NCBI RefSeq assembly: GCF_023218175.1
Contig: NZ_JALPTH010000026.1
Coordinates: forward strand, 1 to 64,000
Length of the DNA stretch: 64,000 nt
Reading direction: 5' to 3'
DNA from: Streptomyces lichenis
GTDB taxonomy: Bacteria > Actinomycetota > Actinomycetes > Streptomycetales > Streptomycetaceae
Shown: one piece after another, positions 1 to 7,703 of the stretch
Numbering within the stretch: the first letter of the stretch is position 1
Layout: every line of letters begins with the position of its first letter
Notes under the pieces: generated by a model
What the model was told of the DNA's origin: nothing
The model's database searches: none
The model's input: only the letters and a program-made list of their open reading frames with translations
Position numbers and translations under genes: made by a program

Positions 1-107
1 GCCCCCTCAGCCCAGCTCACCGCCAACCTCGGCGCCAGGGCCCACCTACCACCACCCCGCCCGCTCATCACCTCCGTTCGCCACCACGCCACCCACCACC
101 CCTCGAC

Positions 108-848
108 TCACCCCTGCGGCAGCTCCGGCGACAGCCCTGCCGGCAGGGGCAGCGGGCCCGCGAGTGGCAGCAGTCGGGAAGGCGGCCTTCGCAGCAAGGC
201 GGCGGGCAGCAGGGCCAGTGGGTTGAGGTAGCGCGCGCCCTGCCGCAGGCCCCAGTGGAGGCAGCCCGCCGCGCAGTGCGAGCGCGCACTGGTGTCGACC
301 ACCGCGACGGTCTCGCCTGCTGTCACCACGGCGCCCTTCTTCACCAGGGGCCGAACCGGTTCGTAGGTGGTGCGCAACTGCGAGGGGGGCGACCCCGAAA
401 CGACACCGGCGCCGTCGGCGGTACCGGCCCCCGAGGTCAGGGTGATCGTCAGGACGCCGCGGCCGCCGACCTGGCCGGCGAAGGTGATGTGTCCGGCGGC
501 CGCGGCCCGCACCGGGGTGTCGGGTGGTGCCGCGAGGTCCACGCCGCGGTGGCCCGGTCCGTAGGGGGACGCGGGAGGTTCCCAGCCCCGTAGGAGTGCG
601 GGCCGCGGCGGGCCCAGCGGCCAGACCGCCCCGGGCACCGGCATCAGCAGATCGTGCGGCACCAGCGGTATCGGCGCCGGCGCATCAGGCGGCCGGTCCG
701 GGACCGGTGCCAGGGGCGCGGCCGTGAAGGCAGGGCCCCCGTGAAGGCTTTCGAGAGAGCCCCCGGGAGGGGCGCCGCCGGGGCCGGCTGAGGTGCTGGC
801 CGTGGTGGCCAGCAGCAGTGCGATGAGGTGCGTTGCCGTGCTGTTCAT
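108..848 (-). CDS. Secreted M23-family (lysostaphin-like) peptidase homologue, catalytic His apparently lost
   Basis: A 246-residue exported protein whose C-terminal half is an M23 (LytM-like) fold. Seen: a short hydrophobic N-terminus (residues 6-19) as signal peptide, a Pro/Ala-rich linker, then HRGVD (His100, Asp104), a glycine-rich beta core, and CLHWG (His198). In the family, HxxxD plus the last His bind zinc, while two further His (first of the HxH pair and one in a Tyr-x-His turn) act in catalysis. Here those positions read Cys196 (CLH) and TYEP, so the zinc ligands persist but the catalytic His residues do not. The ATG at 848 is preferred over upstream in-frame codons because the signal peptide begins there. 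It is divergent from rpsB. It could bind or regulate cell-wall material rather than cut it; that is inference. Confidence 0.85.
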   Translation of the reverse strand: MNSTATHLIALLLATTASTSAGPGGAPPGGSLESLHGGPAFTAAPLAPVPDRPPDAPAPIPLVPHDLLMPVPGAVWPLGPPRPALLRGWEPPASPYGPGHRGVDLAAPPDTPVRAAAAGHITFAGQVGGRGVLTITLTSGAGTADGAGVVSGSPPSQLRTTYEPVRPLVKKGAVVTAGETVAVVDTSARSHCAAGCLHWGLRQGARYLNPLALLPAALLRRPPSRLLPLAGPLPLPAGLSPELPQG

Positions 849-1100
849 GTACGCACTGTGACGCAGGAAGCGCGTTCCGCGCTGATCTTGGTGGGGGGCT
901 GTGGACGGGCGGGCCGTTGTGGACAGCGCCGTCACCCGGGGGTGTCGAGGTCCCGTACACTTCTTCTGGCGATCCGGGCCACCGGGTCGACTTCGCACGC
1001 CCCGCCACCACTGTCACCAGTCGTGGTAGCGCTCTTCGGTCCTTCGAGGCGCAGCGCGCCGGGGCGTCAGGACAAACCGAGAAATCAAGGAGATACGGCC
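849..1100. promoter_or_regulatory. Divergent intergenic region with candidate rpsB promoter and leader
   Basis: This 252-base gap separates the M23 gene from rpsB and should carry promoters for both. A candidate -10 hexamer TACACT lies at 956-961, which would leave an rpsB leader of roughly 130 bases. No good -35 is visible. AAGGAG at 1087-1092, eight bases before the ATG, is the rpsB ribosome binding site. Ribosomal protein leaders often bind the protein for feedback control, but I cannot show a structure for it here. Confidence 0.4.
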
Positions 1101-2024
1101 ATGGCCGTCGTCACGATGCGGGAGCTGCTGGAGAGCGGCGTCCACTTCGGTCACCAGACCCGTCGCTGGAACCCGAAGATGAAGCGCTTCATCTTCACCG
1201 AGCGCAACGGCATCTACATCATCGACCTGCTCCAGTCGCTGTCGTACATCGACCGCGCCTACGAGTTCGTCAAGGAGACCGTCGCGCACGGCGGCTCCAT
1301 CATGTTCGTCGGCACCAAGAAGCAGGCCCAGGAGGCCATCGCCGAGCAGGCGACCCGCGTCGGGATGCCGTACGTCAACCAGCGTTGGCTGGGCGGCATG
1401 CTCACCAACTTCTCCACCGTCTACAAGCGCCTCCAGCGTCTGAAGGAGCTTGAGGCGATCGACTTCGAGGACGTGGCCGCCTCCGGCCTCACCAAGAAGG
1501 AGCTGCTGGTCCTCTCCCGCGAGAAGGCCAAGCTGGAGAAGACCCTCGGTGGTATCCGCGAGATGCAGAAGGTGCCGAGCGCCGTCTGGATCGTCGACAC
1601 CAAGAAGGAGCACATCGCCGTCGGTGAGGCGCGCAAGCTCCACATCCCGGTCGTCGCGATCCTGGACACCAACTGCGACCCCGACGAGGTCGACTACAAG
1701 ATCCCGGGCAACGACGACGCGATCCGCTCCGTCACCCTGCTCACCCGTGTGATCGCCGACGCCGTCGCCGAGGGCCTGATCGCCCGTTCCGGCGTCGCGA
1801 CCGGTGACTCGAAGCCGGGCGAGAAGGCCCAGGGCGAGCCGCTCGCCGAGTGGGAGCGGGACCTGCTGGAGGGCGACAAGAAGGCCGACGAGGCCGACAA
1901 GCCCGCCGAGGCCCCCGCCGCCGAGGCCGAGAAGCCCGCCGAGGGCGAGCAGGCCGCCGAGGCTGAGAAGCCCGCCGAGACCGAGGCGCCGGCCGCCGAG
2001 GCCCCCGCCGCCGAGCAGGCCTGA
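1101..2024 (+). CDS. rpsB: 30S ribosomal protein S2
   Basis: Small-subunit ribosomal protein S2 (uS2), needed for S1 recruitment and mRNA binding on the 30S. The start is fixed by AAGGAG at 1087-1092 and the typical N-terminus MAVVTMRELLESGVHFGHQT. The core (residues 1 to about 235) carries the S2 signatures RWNPKMKRFIF, QRWLGGMLTN and PGNDDAIRS. From about residue 255 a tail of roughly 50 residues follows, rich in Ala, Glu, Lys and Pro with repeated AEKPAE units. Such acidic tails occur in actinobacterial S2. It is the first gene of the rpsB-tsf pair; a strong hairpin at 2136-2170 separates it from tsf and may set the S2 to EF-Ts ratio. Confidence 0.97.
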   Translation: MAVVTMRELLESGVHFGHQTRRWNPKMKRFIFTERNGIYIIDLLQSLSYIDRAYEFVKETVAHGGSIMFVGTKKQAQEAIAEQATRVGMPYVNQRWLGGMLTNFSTVYKRLQRLKELEAIDFEDVAASGLTKKELLVLSREKAKLEKTLGGIREMQKVPSAVWIVDTKKEHIAVGEARKLHIPVVAILDTNCDPDEVDYKIPGNDDAIRSVTLLTRVIADAVAEGLIARSGVATGDSKPGEKAQGEPLAEWERDLLEGDKKADEADKPAEAPAAEAEKPAEGEQAAEAEKPAETEAPAAEAPAAEQA

Positions 2025-2135
2025 GGCCCGGGGCTCCGGCCCTGAACCCGAGGGCGCCGAGCCGGCGGTGAGCCGGCCGGGTGCCCGGGGGACCGGACGG
2101 CGGCAGCCGCCGGACGCGGTCCCGCGGATTCGGAG

Positions 2136-2170
2136 TGGACGGCGGAGGCCCACGAAGCCTCCGCCGTCCA
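2136..2170 (+). terminator. rpsB-tsf intergenic hairpin (attenuator-like)
   Basis: A perfect 14-bp stem: TGGACGGCGGAGGC (2136-2149) pairs with GCCTCCGCCGTCCA (2157-2170) around a 7-base loop. No T-run follows, which is common for Streptomyces terminators. A second small hairpin (GATCT/AGATC, 2177-2190) lies just after it. Its place between S2 and EF-Ts suggests partial termination or an RNA processing/stability element within the operon. Confidence 0.7.
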
Positions 2171-2219
2171 TCCGTCGATCTTCGTAGATCTTCCAGACTT
2201 CGAGAGAGATTCACAGATC

Positions 2220-3056
2220 ATGGCGAACTACACCGCCGCTGACGTCAAGAAGCTCCGCGAGCTCACCGGCGCCGGCATGATGGACTGCAAGAAGGCGCTG
2301 GACGAGGCCGAGGGCAACGTCGACAAGGCCGTCGAGGCGCTGCGCATCAAGGGCCAGAAGGGCGTCGCCAAGCGCGAGGGCCGCTCGGCCGAGAACGGCG
2401 CGGTCGTCTCCCTGATCGCCGACGACAACACCTCCGGTGTCGTGGTCGAGCTGAAGTGCGAGACGGACTTCGTCGCCAAGGGCGAGAAGTTCCTCGCGGT
2501 CGCCAACGCGCTCGCCGCGCACGCCGCCGCCACCTCCCCGGCCGACCTGGAGGCCCTGCTCGGCTCGGAGATCGAGCCCGGCAAGACCGTCCAGGCGTAC
2601 GTGGACGAGGCCAACGCCAACCTGGGCGAGAAGATCGTCCTGGACCGCTTCGCGCAGTTCTCCGGCGGCTACGTCTCCGCGTACATGCACCGCACCATGC
2701 CCGACCTGCCGCCGCAGATCGGTGTCCTGGTCGAGCTGGACAAGGCGAACGCCGAGGTCGCCAAGGGCGTCGCGCAGCACATCGCCGCCTTCGCGCCGAA
2801 GTACCTGTCCCGCGAGGACGTCCCGGCTGAGGTCGTGGAGACCGAGCGCCGCGTCGCCGAGGAGACCACCCGCGCCGAGGGCAAGCCCGAGGCCGCGATC
2901 GCCAAGATCGTCGACGGTCGTCTGAACGGCTTCTTCAAGGACGCCACGCTGCTCGGCCAGCCGTACGCGCTGGACAACAAGAAGTCCGTCCAGCAGATCC
3001 TGGACGAGGCCGGCGTGACCCTGAAGCGCTTCGCCCGCATCAAGGTCGGCGTCTGA
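2220..3056 (+). CDS. tsf: Elongation factor Ts
   Basis: Nucleotide exchange factor for EF-Tu in the cytoplasm, 278 residues. The N-terminal UBA-like domain (about 1-55) holds the typical TGAGMMDCKKAL and VDKAVEALR stretches. The EF-Tu contact signature follows at about residues 75-85 (ELKCETDFVAK), and the two core subdomains run to the end (KSVQQILDEAGV near the C-terminus). Length and sequence are standard for actinobacteria. The ATG at 2220 is preceded by a GAGAGAG purine stretch at about 2202-2208. It follows rpsB after 195 bases containing a strong hairpin, and is itself followed by a terminator-like hairpin at 3146-3188. Confidence 0.97.
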   Translation: MANYTAADVKKLRELTGAGMMDCKKALDEAEGNVDKAVEALRIKGQKGVAKREGRSAENGAVVSLIADDNTSGVVVELKCETDFVAKGEKFLAVANALAAHAAATSPADLEALLGSEIEPGKTVQAYVDEANANLGEKIVLDRFAQFSGGYVSAYMHRTMPDLPPQIGVLVELDKANAEVAKGVAQHIAAFAPKYLSREDVPAEVVETERRVAEETTRAEGKPEAAIAKIVDGRLNGFFKDATLLGQPYALDNKKSVQQILDEAGVTLKRFARIKVGV

Positions 3057-3145
3057 GCCGGTACGCGCTCGACCCGGGACCCCGCTAGGGTTTCCCACGT
3101 GGACGTCGGCCGCGTGAGCGCCGGACGGCCGCAGATCTGACGAGG

Positions 3146-3188
3146 AGGCCATTGCCGTGAGGGACACCGCACCCACCGGCAATGGCCT
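3146..3188 (+). terminator. Terminator-like hairpin between tsf and pyrH
   Basis: AGGCCATTGCCG (3146-3157) pairs perfectly over 12 bp with CGGCAATGGCCT (3177-3188) around a 19-base loop, followed by TCTTCG. This is the likely end of the rpsB-tsf transcript. It ends only 14 bases before the pyrH ribosome binding site, so read-through RNA would place the hairpin directly ahead of pyrH translation. Confidence 0.75.
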
Positions 3189-3215
3189 TCTTCGTATGTG
3201 CACGAGGAGATCTCC

Positions 3216-3980
3216 ATGAACCAGGGCGCCGCACAGGGCGACGACACATCCGGCAACAAGTCCGGCCGCTTCATGCTGAAGCTGTCCGGGGAGGCGTTCT
3301 CCGGCGGCGGGGGCCTCGGGGTCGATCCCGACGTGGTCCACGCCATCGCGCGTGAGATCGCCGCGGTCGTACGCGACGGCGCCCAGATCGCCGTCGTCAT
3401 CGGCGGGGGCAACTTCTTCCGGGGCGCCGAGCTCCAGGTCCGCGGCATGGACCGGGCCCGCTCCGACTACATGGGCATGCTCGGCACGGTGATGAACTGC
3501 CTCGCCCTCCAGGACTTCCTGGAGAAGGAGGGCATCGAGACCCGGGTCCAGACCGCCATCACCATGGGCCAGGTCGCCGAGCCGTACCTTCCGCTGCGGG
3601 CCGCGCGCCACCTGGAGAAGGGCCGTGTGGTCATCTTCGGCGCCGGTATGGGCATGCCGTACTTCTCCACCGACACCACCGCCGCCCAGCGGGCCCTGGA
3701 GATCGACGCCGAGGCCCTGCTGATGGGCAAGAACGGCGTGGACGGGGTGTACGACTCCGACCCGAAGACCAACCCGGACGCGGTCAAGTTCGACGCCCTG
3801 GAGTACGGGGAGGTGCTGGCCCGGGACCTGAAGGTCGCCGACGCCACCGCCATCACCCTGTGCCGGGACAACAACCTGCCGATCCTGGTCTTCGAGCTGC
3901 TCACCGCGGGCAATATCGCGCGGGCCGTGAAGGGTGAGAAGATCGGCACTCTCGTGAGCGACGAGGGCACCCGGAGCTGA
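3216..3980 (+). CDS. pyrH: UMP kinase
   Basis: Cytoplasmic hexameric UMP kinase of the amino acid kinase fold: ATP + UMP to ADP + UDP in pyrimidine nucleotide synthesis. The 254-residue product has the nucleotide-binding LKLSGEAF near residue 17, GGGNFFRG, a TVMNCLALQ segment, and the TDTTAAQRALEI region in the second half. The ATG at 3216 is chosen because GAGGAG (3203-3208) sits seven bases upstream; a GTG at 3198 is in frame but has no such site. It lies after the tsf hairpin and before frr, the usual order in bacteria. A 9-bp GC hairpin follows the stop. Confidence 0.96.
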   Translation: MNQGAAQGDDTSGNKSGRFMLKLSGEAFSGGGGLGVDPDVVHAIAREIAAVVRDGAQIAVVIGGGNFFRGAELQVRGMDRARSDYMGMLGTVMNCLALQDFLEKEGIETRVQTAITMGQVAEPYLPLRAARHLEKGRVVIFGAGMGMPYFSTDTTAAQRALEIDAEALLMGKNGVDGVYDSDPKTNPDAVKFDALEYGEVLARDLKVADATAITLCRDNNLPILVFELLTAGNIARAVKGEKIGTLVSDEGTRS

Positions 3981-4009
3981 CCCCGCCCCCCTCGGGGAGC
4001 GGGGCGGGG
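3981..4009 (+). terminator. GC-rich hairpin after pyrH
   Basis: CCCCGCCCC (3981-3989) and GGGGCGGGG (4001-4009) form a 9-bp stem immediately after the pyrH stop. There is no T-run. The remaining 227 bases up to frr show no gene; a separate frr promoter could lie there, but I see no convincing hexamers. Confidence 0.5.
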
Positions 4010-4236
4010 ATGGACAAAGGCCTGCCGGTCGGACACCGTGCAGGAACGCAACGCCGCGCGGCGACGCACACCGCGCGGGGTGCCGTGTACCGCGGTCGAT
4101 CCCCTGGTACGCGGAGGAAGCGGGCACGCGGCCGACGCGTGCACGCGGGTAACGCCGGGCCCCACCGGGACGCACAGGCGCCACCGACCGACGCCTTTCC
4201 ACCAGACGATCCACAGACGACACGCAGGAGCAAGTG

Positions 4237-4794
4237 GTGATCGAAGAGACCCTCCTCGAAGCCGAGGAGAAGATGGAGAAGGCCGTCGTGGTCGCGAAGG
4301 AGGACTTCGCCGCGATCCGCACCGGGCGCGCCCACCCGGCCATGTTCAACAAGATCGTCGCCGACTACTACGGCGCGCTCACCCCGATCAACCAGCTGGC
4401 GTCGTTCTCCGTGCCGGAGCCGCGCATGGCCGTGGTCACCCCGTTCGACAAGAGCGCGCTGCGCAACATCGAGCAGGCCATCCGCGACTCGGACCTCGGG
4501 GTCAACCCCAGCAACGACGGCAACATCATCCGGGTGGTGTTCCCCGAGCTCACCGAGGAGCGCCGCCGGGAGTACATCAAGGTCGCCAAGGGCAAGGGCG
4601 AGGACGCCAAGATCTCGATCCGCTCCGTGCGCCGCAAGGCCAAGGAGACCATCGACAAGGCGATCAAGGACGGCGAGGTCGGCGAGGACGAGGGCCGCCG
4701 CGCCGAGAAGGAGCTCGACGACACCACCGCGAAGTACGTCGCGCAGGTGGACGAGCTGCTCAAGCACAAGGAATCCGAGCTGCTCGAGGTCTGA
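4237..4794 (+). CDS. frr: Ribosome recycling factor
   Basis: With EF-G, this protein splits post-termination ribosomes. The 185-residue length is the family norm. Two GTG codons occur in tandem (4234 and 4237). The second is preferred because AGGAG at 4226-4230 then lies six bases upstream, and the product starts VIEETLLEAEEKME as in other streptomycetes. Visible family features are the long helical N-terminus, the conserved FAAIRTGRAHP segment and the C-terminal helix with VRRKAKETIDKAIKDGE. The stop TGA shares its A with the ATG of cdsA (TGATG), implying translational coupling. Confidence 0.97.
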   Translation: MIEETLLEAEEKMEKAVVVAKEDFAAIRTGRAHPAMFNKIVADYYGALTPINQLASFSVPEPRMAVVTPFDKSALRNIEQAIRDSDLGVNPSNDGNIIRVVFPELTEERRREYIKVAKGKGEDAKISIRSVRRKAKETIDKAIKDGEVGEDEGRRAEKELDDTTAKYVAQVDELLKHKESELLEV

Positions 4795-5993
4795 TGAACG
4801 ACGCATCCTGGGGGGCCCCGCCGAAAGGCGGTTACTGGGGTCCGCCCGACCAGGGGTTCGACGCCGGGCTCGCCCCGGCCGCCCCGGCGGGTCCCGCCTA
4901 CGACGGGCGTGAGGCACAGCAGACTCGCCCCATGCCCATCGTGCCCGACTCTCCCGCCGGCCCACCGTCCGGCGGCGACCACGGAGACCAGGACGACCTC
5001 GACCACGGCCGTGACCGGGGGACCGCCGCGGGCGGTCCCCCGTTCCATGCGGCGCCGCCGTACGGGCAGCCGTACGGCCAGGGCCCAGGCCACGGCCATG
5101 GTCACGGCCAGGGCCACGGCCCCGTAGCGGGGCAGCCGGAGGCCCGGCCGGAGACCGGGAACCCGGCGCCCGCCAAGAAGCGGGCCGGCCGCGATCTGCG
5201 GGCGGCCATAGGCGTCGGCGTCGGGCTCGGCGCCGTGATCCTGGCGTCGCTGTTCGTCTGGAAGGCCGCCTTCGTCGGGGTGGTCGCCCTGGCCGTCGTG
5301 GTGGGCCTGTGGGAGCTGACGTCCCGGCTCCAGGAGAGCAAGGCCATCAAGGCCCCGCTCGTCCCGCTGGCCGTCGGCGGCGCCGCCATGGTGGTCGCCG
5401 GGTATCTGCGGGGCGCCGAGGGGGCCTGGGTCGCCATGGCGCTGACCGCGCTGGCGGTCCTCGTCTGGCGGATGACCGAACCGCCCGACGGCTACCTCAA
5501 GGACGTCACCGCGGGCGTCTTCGCCGCCTTCTACGTGCCGTTCCTCGCCACCTTCGTGTCGATGATGCTCACCGCCGACGACGGGCCGTGGCGGGTGCTG
5601 ACCTTCCTGGTCCTGACGGTGGTCAGCGACACCGGGGCCTACGCGGTGGGCTGGCGGTTCGGCACCCACAAGCTGGCCCCGCGGATCAGCCCCGGCAAGA
5701 CCCGGGAGGGCCTGCTCGGCGCGGTCGGCTTCGCGATGGCGGCGGGCGCGCTGTGCATGGAGTTCGCCATCGACGGCGGCACCTGGTGGCAGGGGCTGCT
5801 GCTCGGCCTGGCGGTCGCCGCCAGCGCCACCCTGGGCGACCTCGGCGAGTCCATGATCAAGCGGGACCTCGGCATCAAGGACATGGGCACCCTGCTGCCG
5901 GGGCACGGCGGCATCATGGACCGGCTGGACTCGCTGCTGCCGACGGCGCCGGTGGTGTGGCTGCTGTTCGTGGTGTTCGTGGGGTCGGGGTGA
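4794..5993 (+). CDS. cdsA: Phosphatidate cytidylyltransferase
   Basis: Integral membrane enzyme making CDP-diacylglycerol from CTP and phosphatidate, the branch point for all membrane phospholipids. The product is 399 residues, longer than the usual 270-310. Residues 1 to about 125 are a hydrophilic, probably disordered extension rich in Pro, Gly and Asp, with a His/Gly run (GHGHGHGQGHG) near residue 105. About eight transmembrane segments follow. The C-terminal family signature is clear: SMIKRDLGIKDMGTLLPGHG. The start overlaps the frr stop by one base. The long N-terminal tail is typical of Streptomyces CdsA but its role is unknown. Confidence 0.95.
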   Translation: MNDASWGAPPKGGYWGPPDQGFDAGLAPAAPAGPAYDGREAQQTRPMPIVPDSPAGPPSGGDHGDQDDLDHGRDRGTAAGGPPFHAAPPYGQPYGQGPGHGHGHGQGHGPVAGQPEARPETGNPAPAKKRAGRDLRAAIGVGVGLGAVILASLFVWKAAFVGVVALAVVVGLWELTSRLQESKAIKAPLVPLAVGGAAMVVAGYLRGAEGAWVAMALTALAVLVWRMTEPPDGYLKDVTAGVFAAFYVPFLATFVSMMLTADDGPWRVLTFLVLTVVSDTGAYAVGWRFGTHKLAPRISPGKTREGLLGAVGFAMAAGALCMEFAIDGGTWWQGLLLGLAVAASATLGDLGESMIKRDLGIKDMGTLLPGHGGIMDRLDSLLPTAPVVWLLFVVFVGSG

Positions 5994-6289
5994 CGCCTGG
6001 GCCACGGGGCTGACACCCCGGCCGCGGGCGTGACCACCGCCACCTCCCGTACGCACCGACTACGGGAAGAGGACGGGATCCCCGGACCGTTACCCTGGAA
6101 GGGCTCGCCGCCTCGCGCGGCGGGCCCTTTCGGCCTCGTACGCCGCCGTACCGAGGCGCGGGAGACCGCCCCCGACGGGGGCACCCCCGGCCCGGAACGC
6201 CGGCACCGACGCACATCCCGCAGCCGCACACCCCACCGCCGACCGCACCGGCGCACGCGACGCACCGACGCACCTAGGAGTAGCACGCC

Positions 6290-7399
6290 ATGGCCCCCGC
6301 CCCGGGAGAACTGACGTTCGTCGCGCCCCGCGGCGCCAAGAAGCCGCCGCGGCACCTCGCCGACCTGTCGCCCGCCGAGCGCAAGGAGGCCGTGGCCGCG
6401 ATCGGCGAGAAGCCGTTCCGCGCCAAGCAGCTCTCCCAGCACTACTTCGCCCGCTACGCCCACGACCCGGCGCAGTGGACCGACATCCCGGCCGCCGCCC
6501 GCGAGAAGCTGGCCGCCGAGCTGCTGCCCGAGCTGATGAGCGTGGTCCGGCACATCTCCTGCGACGACGACACCACCCGCAAGACCCTGTGGCGGCTGCA
6601 CGACGGCACCCTGGTCGAGTCGGTGCTGATGCGCTACCCGGACCGGGTCACCATGTGCATCTCCTCCCAGGCCGGCTGCGGGATGAACTGCCCGTTCTGC
6701 GCCACCGGCCAGGCCGGCCTGGACCGCAACCTCTCCACCGCCGAGATCGTCCACCAGATCGTGGACGGCATGCGGGCGCTGCGGGACGGTGAGGTCCCCG
6801 GCGGCCCGGCCCGGCTCTCCAACATCGTCTTCATGGGCATGGGCGAGCCGCTGGCCAACTACAAGCGGGTGGTCGGTGCCATCCGCCGGCTCACCGACCC
6901 CGAGCCGGACGGCCTGGGGCTGTCCCAGCGCGGGATCACCGTCTCCACCGTCGGCCTGGTCCCGGCGATGCTGCGGTTCGCCGACGAGGGCTTCAGGTGC
7001 CGGCTCGCGGTCTCCCTGCACGCCCCGGACGACGAGCTGCGCGACACCCTGGTCCCGGTCAACACCCGGTGGAAGGTCCGCGAGGTGCTGGACGCCGCCT
7101 GGGAGTACGCGGAGAAGTCCGGCCGCCGGGTCTCCATCGAGTACGCGCTGATCCGCGACATCAACGACCAGGCCTGGCGCGGGGACCTGCTGGGCCGGCT
7201 GCTCAAGGGCAAGCGCGTCCACGTCAACCTGATCCCGCTCAACCCGACGCCCGGATCCAAGTGGACGGCCTCCCGGCCGGAGGACGAGAAGGCGTTCGTG
7301 GAGGCCATCGCCGCCCACGGGGTCCCGGTCACCGTGCGCGACACCCGCGGGCAGGAGATCGACGGCGCCTGCGGGCAGCTCGCCGCGTCCGAGCGCTGA
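6290..7399 (+). CDS. rlmN: 23S rRNA/tRNA (adenine-C2)-methyltransferase RlmN
   Basis: Radical SAM enzyme that methylates C2 of A2503 in 23S rRNA and A37 in some tRNAs. The 369-residue product has the 4Fe-4S motif CxxxCxxC at Cys130, Cys134 and Cys137 (CGMNCPFC), the SAM-binding MGMGEPLANY segment, HAPDDELRDTLVPVN, and a late Cys in the DGACGQL tail that serves as the methyl-transfer partner. AGGAG at 6276-6280 lies nine bases before the ATG. A candidate -10 TACCCT sits at 6091-6096, suggesting its own promoter in the 296-base gap after cdsA. Confidence 0.95.
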   Translation: MAPAPGELTFVAPRGAKKPPRHLADLSPAERKEAVAAIGEKPFRAKQLSQHYFARYAHDPAQWTDIPAAAREKLAAELLPELMSVVRHISCDDDTTRKTLWRLHDGTLVESVLMRYPDRVTMCISSQAGCGMNCPFCATGQAGLDRNLSTAEIVHQIVDGMRALRDGEVPGGPARLSNIVFMGMGEPLANYKRVVGAIRRLTDPEPDGLGLSQRGITVSTVGLVPAMLRFADEGFRCRLAVSLHAPDDELRDTLVPVNTRWKVREVLDAAWEYAEKSGRRVSIEYALIRDINDQAWRGDLLGRLLKGKRVHVNLIPLNPTPGSKWTASRPEDEKAFVEAIAAHGVPVTVRDTRGQEIDGACGQLAASER

Positions 7400-7469
7400 C
7401 ATCGGGCCTCCGGCAGGTGCAGCAGGTACTGGCCGGAAATCATCGGCGAAAGTGACCTAGTACCCTGGG

Positions 7470-7493
7470 GGCGCGCGGCAGCGACCGCGCGCC
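7470..7493 (+). terminator. Hairpin between rlmN and the TPP riboswitch
   Basis: GGCGCGCGG (7470-7478) pairs with CCGCGCGCC (7485-7493) around a 6-base loop. Just upstream, TACCCT at 7461-7466 resembles a -10 box. The hairpin is therefore either the end of the rlmN transcript or the first structure of the thiamine operon leader. Confidence 0.45.
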
Positions 7494-7518
7494 ACAACTC
7501 CACAACAACACCACCATC

Positions 7519-7613
7519 CGACAGGGGAGCGCCACAGCGCTGAGAGTGCGGCACCGTCAGGCCGCAGACCCTCTGAACCTCGCCCAGGTCATTCTGGGTA
7601 GGGAGTTCGGTCA
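7519..7613 (+). promoter_or_regulatory. TPP (thi-box) riboswitch
   Basis: The aptamer core of the thiamine pyrophosphate riboswitch is visible in order: ACAGGGGAGC (7521-7530), GCTGAGAGTG (7539-7548), CGCAGACCCTCTGAACCT (7563-7580), and the closing CTGGGTAGGGAG (7594-7605). The region 7556-7564 forms the variable P3 arm. It sits about 90 bases upstream of a thiamine-type ABC transporter, as expected for TPP-repressed uptake. Confidence 0.95.
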
Positions 7614-7635
7614 CCACTCAAGCTGTTGCGCCCTG

Positions 7636-7698
7636 CCCGCCCGCGCCCTTCCCGCGCCGGCGGGCGGGGCCGCGTCTCTTCCTGGTCACCCCAGGAGG
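7636..7698 (+). promoter_or_regulatory. Riboswitch expression platform with ribosome-binding-site hairpin
   Basis: Two hairpins follow the aptamer. CCCGCCCGC (7636-7644) pairs with GCGGGCGGG (7660-7668). Then TCCTGG (7680-7685) pairs with CCAGGA (7691-7696), which covers the first half of the ribosome binding site AGGAGGAA (7693-7700) of the next gene. This fits translational repression when TPP is bound. The switching partner on the aptamer side is not identified. Confidence 0.6.
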
Positions 7699-7703
7699 AA
7701 TCA

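Noticed and set aside
1..107. C-rich stretch at the left edge, possible gene end
   Set aside because: No homology or start/stop pattern; it is just the downstream flank of the M23 gene.
828..1100. Upstream extension of rpsB to about 828
   Set aside because: S2 proteins start MAVVTMREL at 1101 after a clear ribosome binding site; the extension has no homology and lies in the promoter region.
4038..4793. In-frame extension of cdsA upstream across frr
   Set aside because: It overlaps the whole of frr in another frame. The ATG at 4794, coupled to the frr stop, explains cdsA expression.
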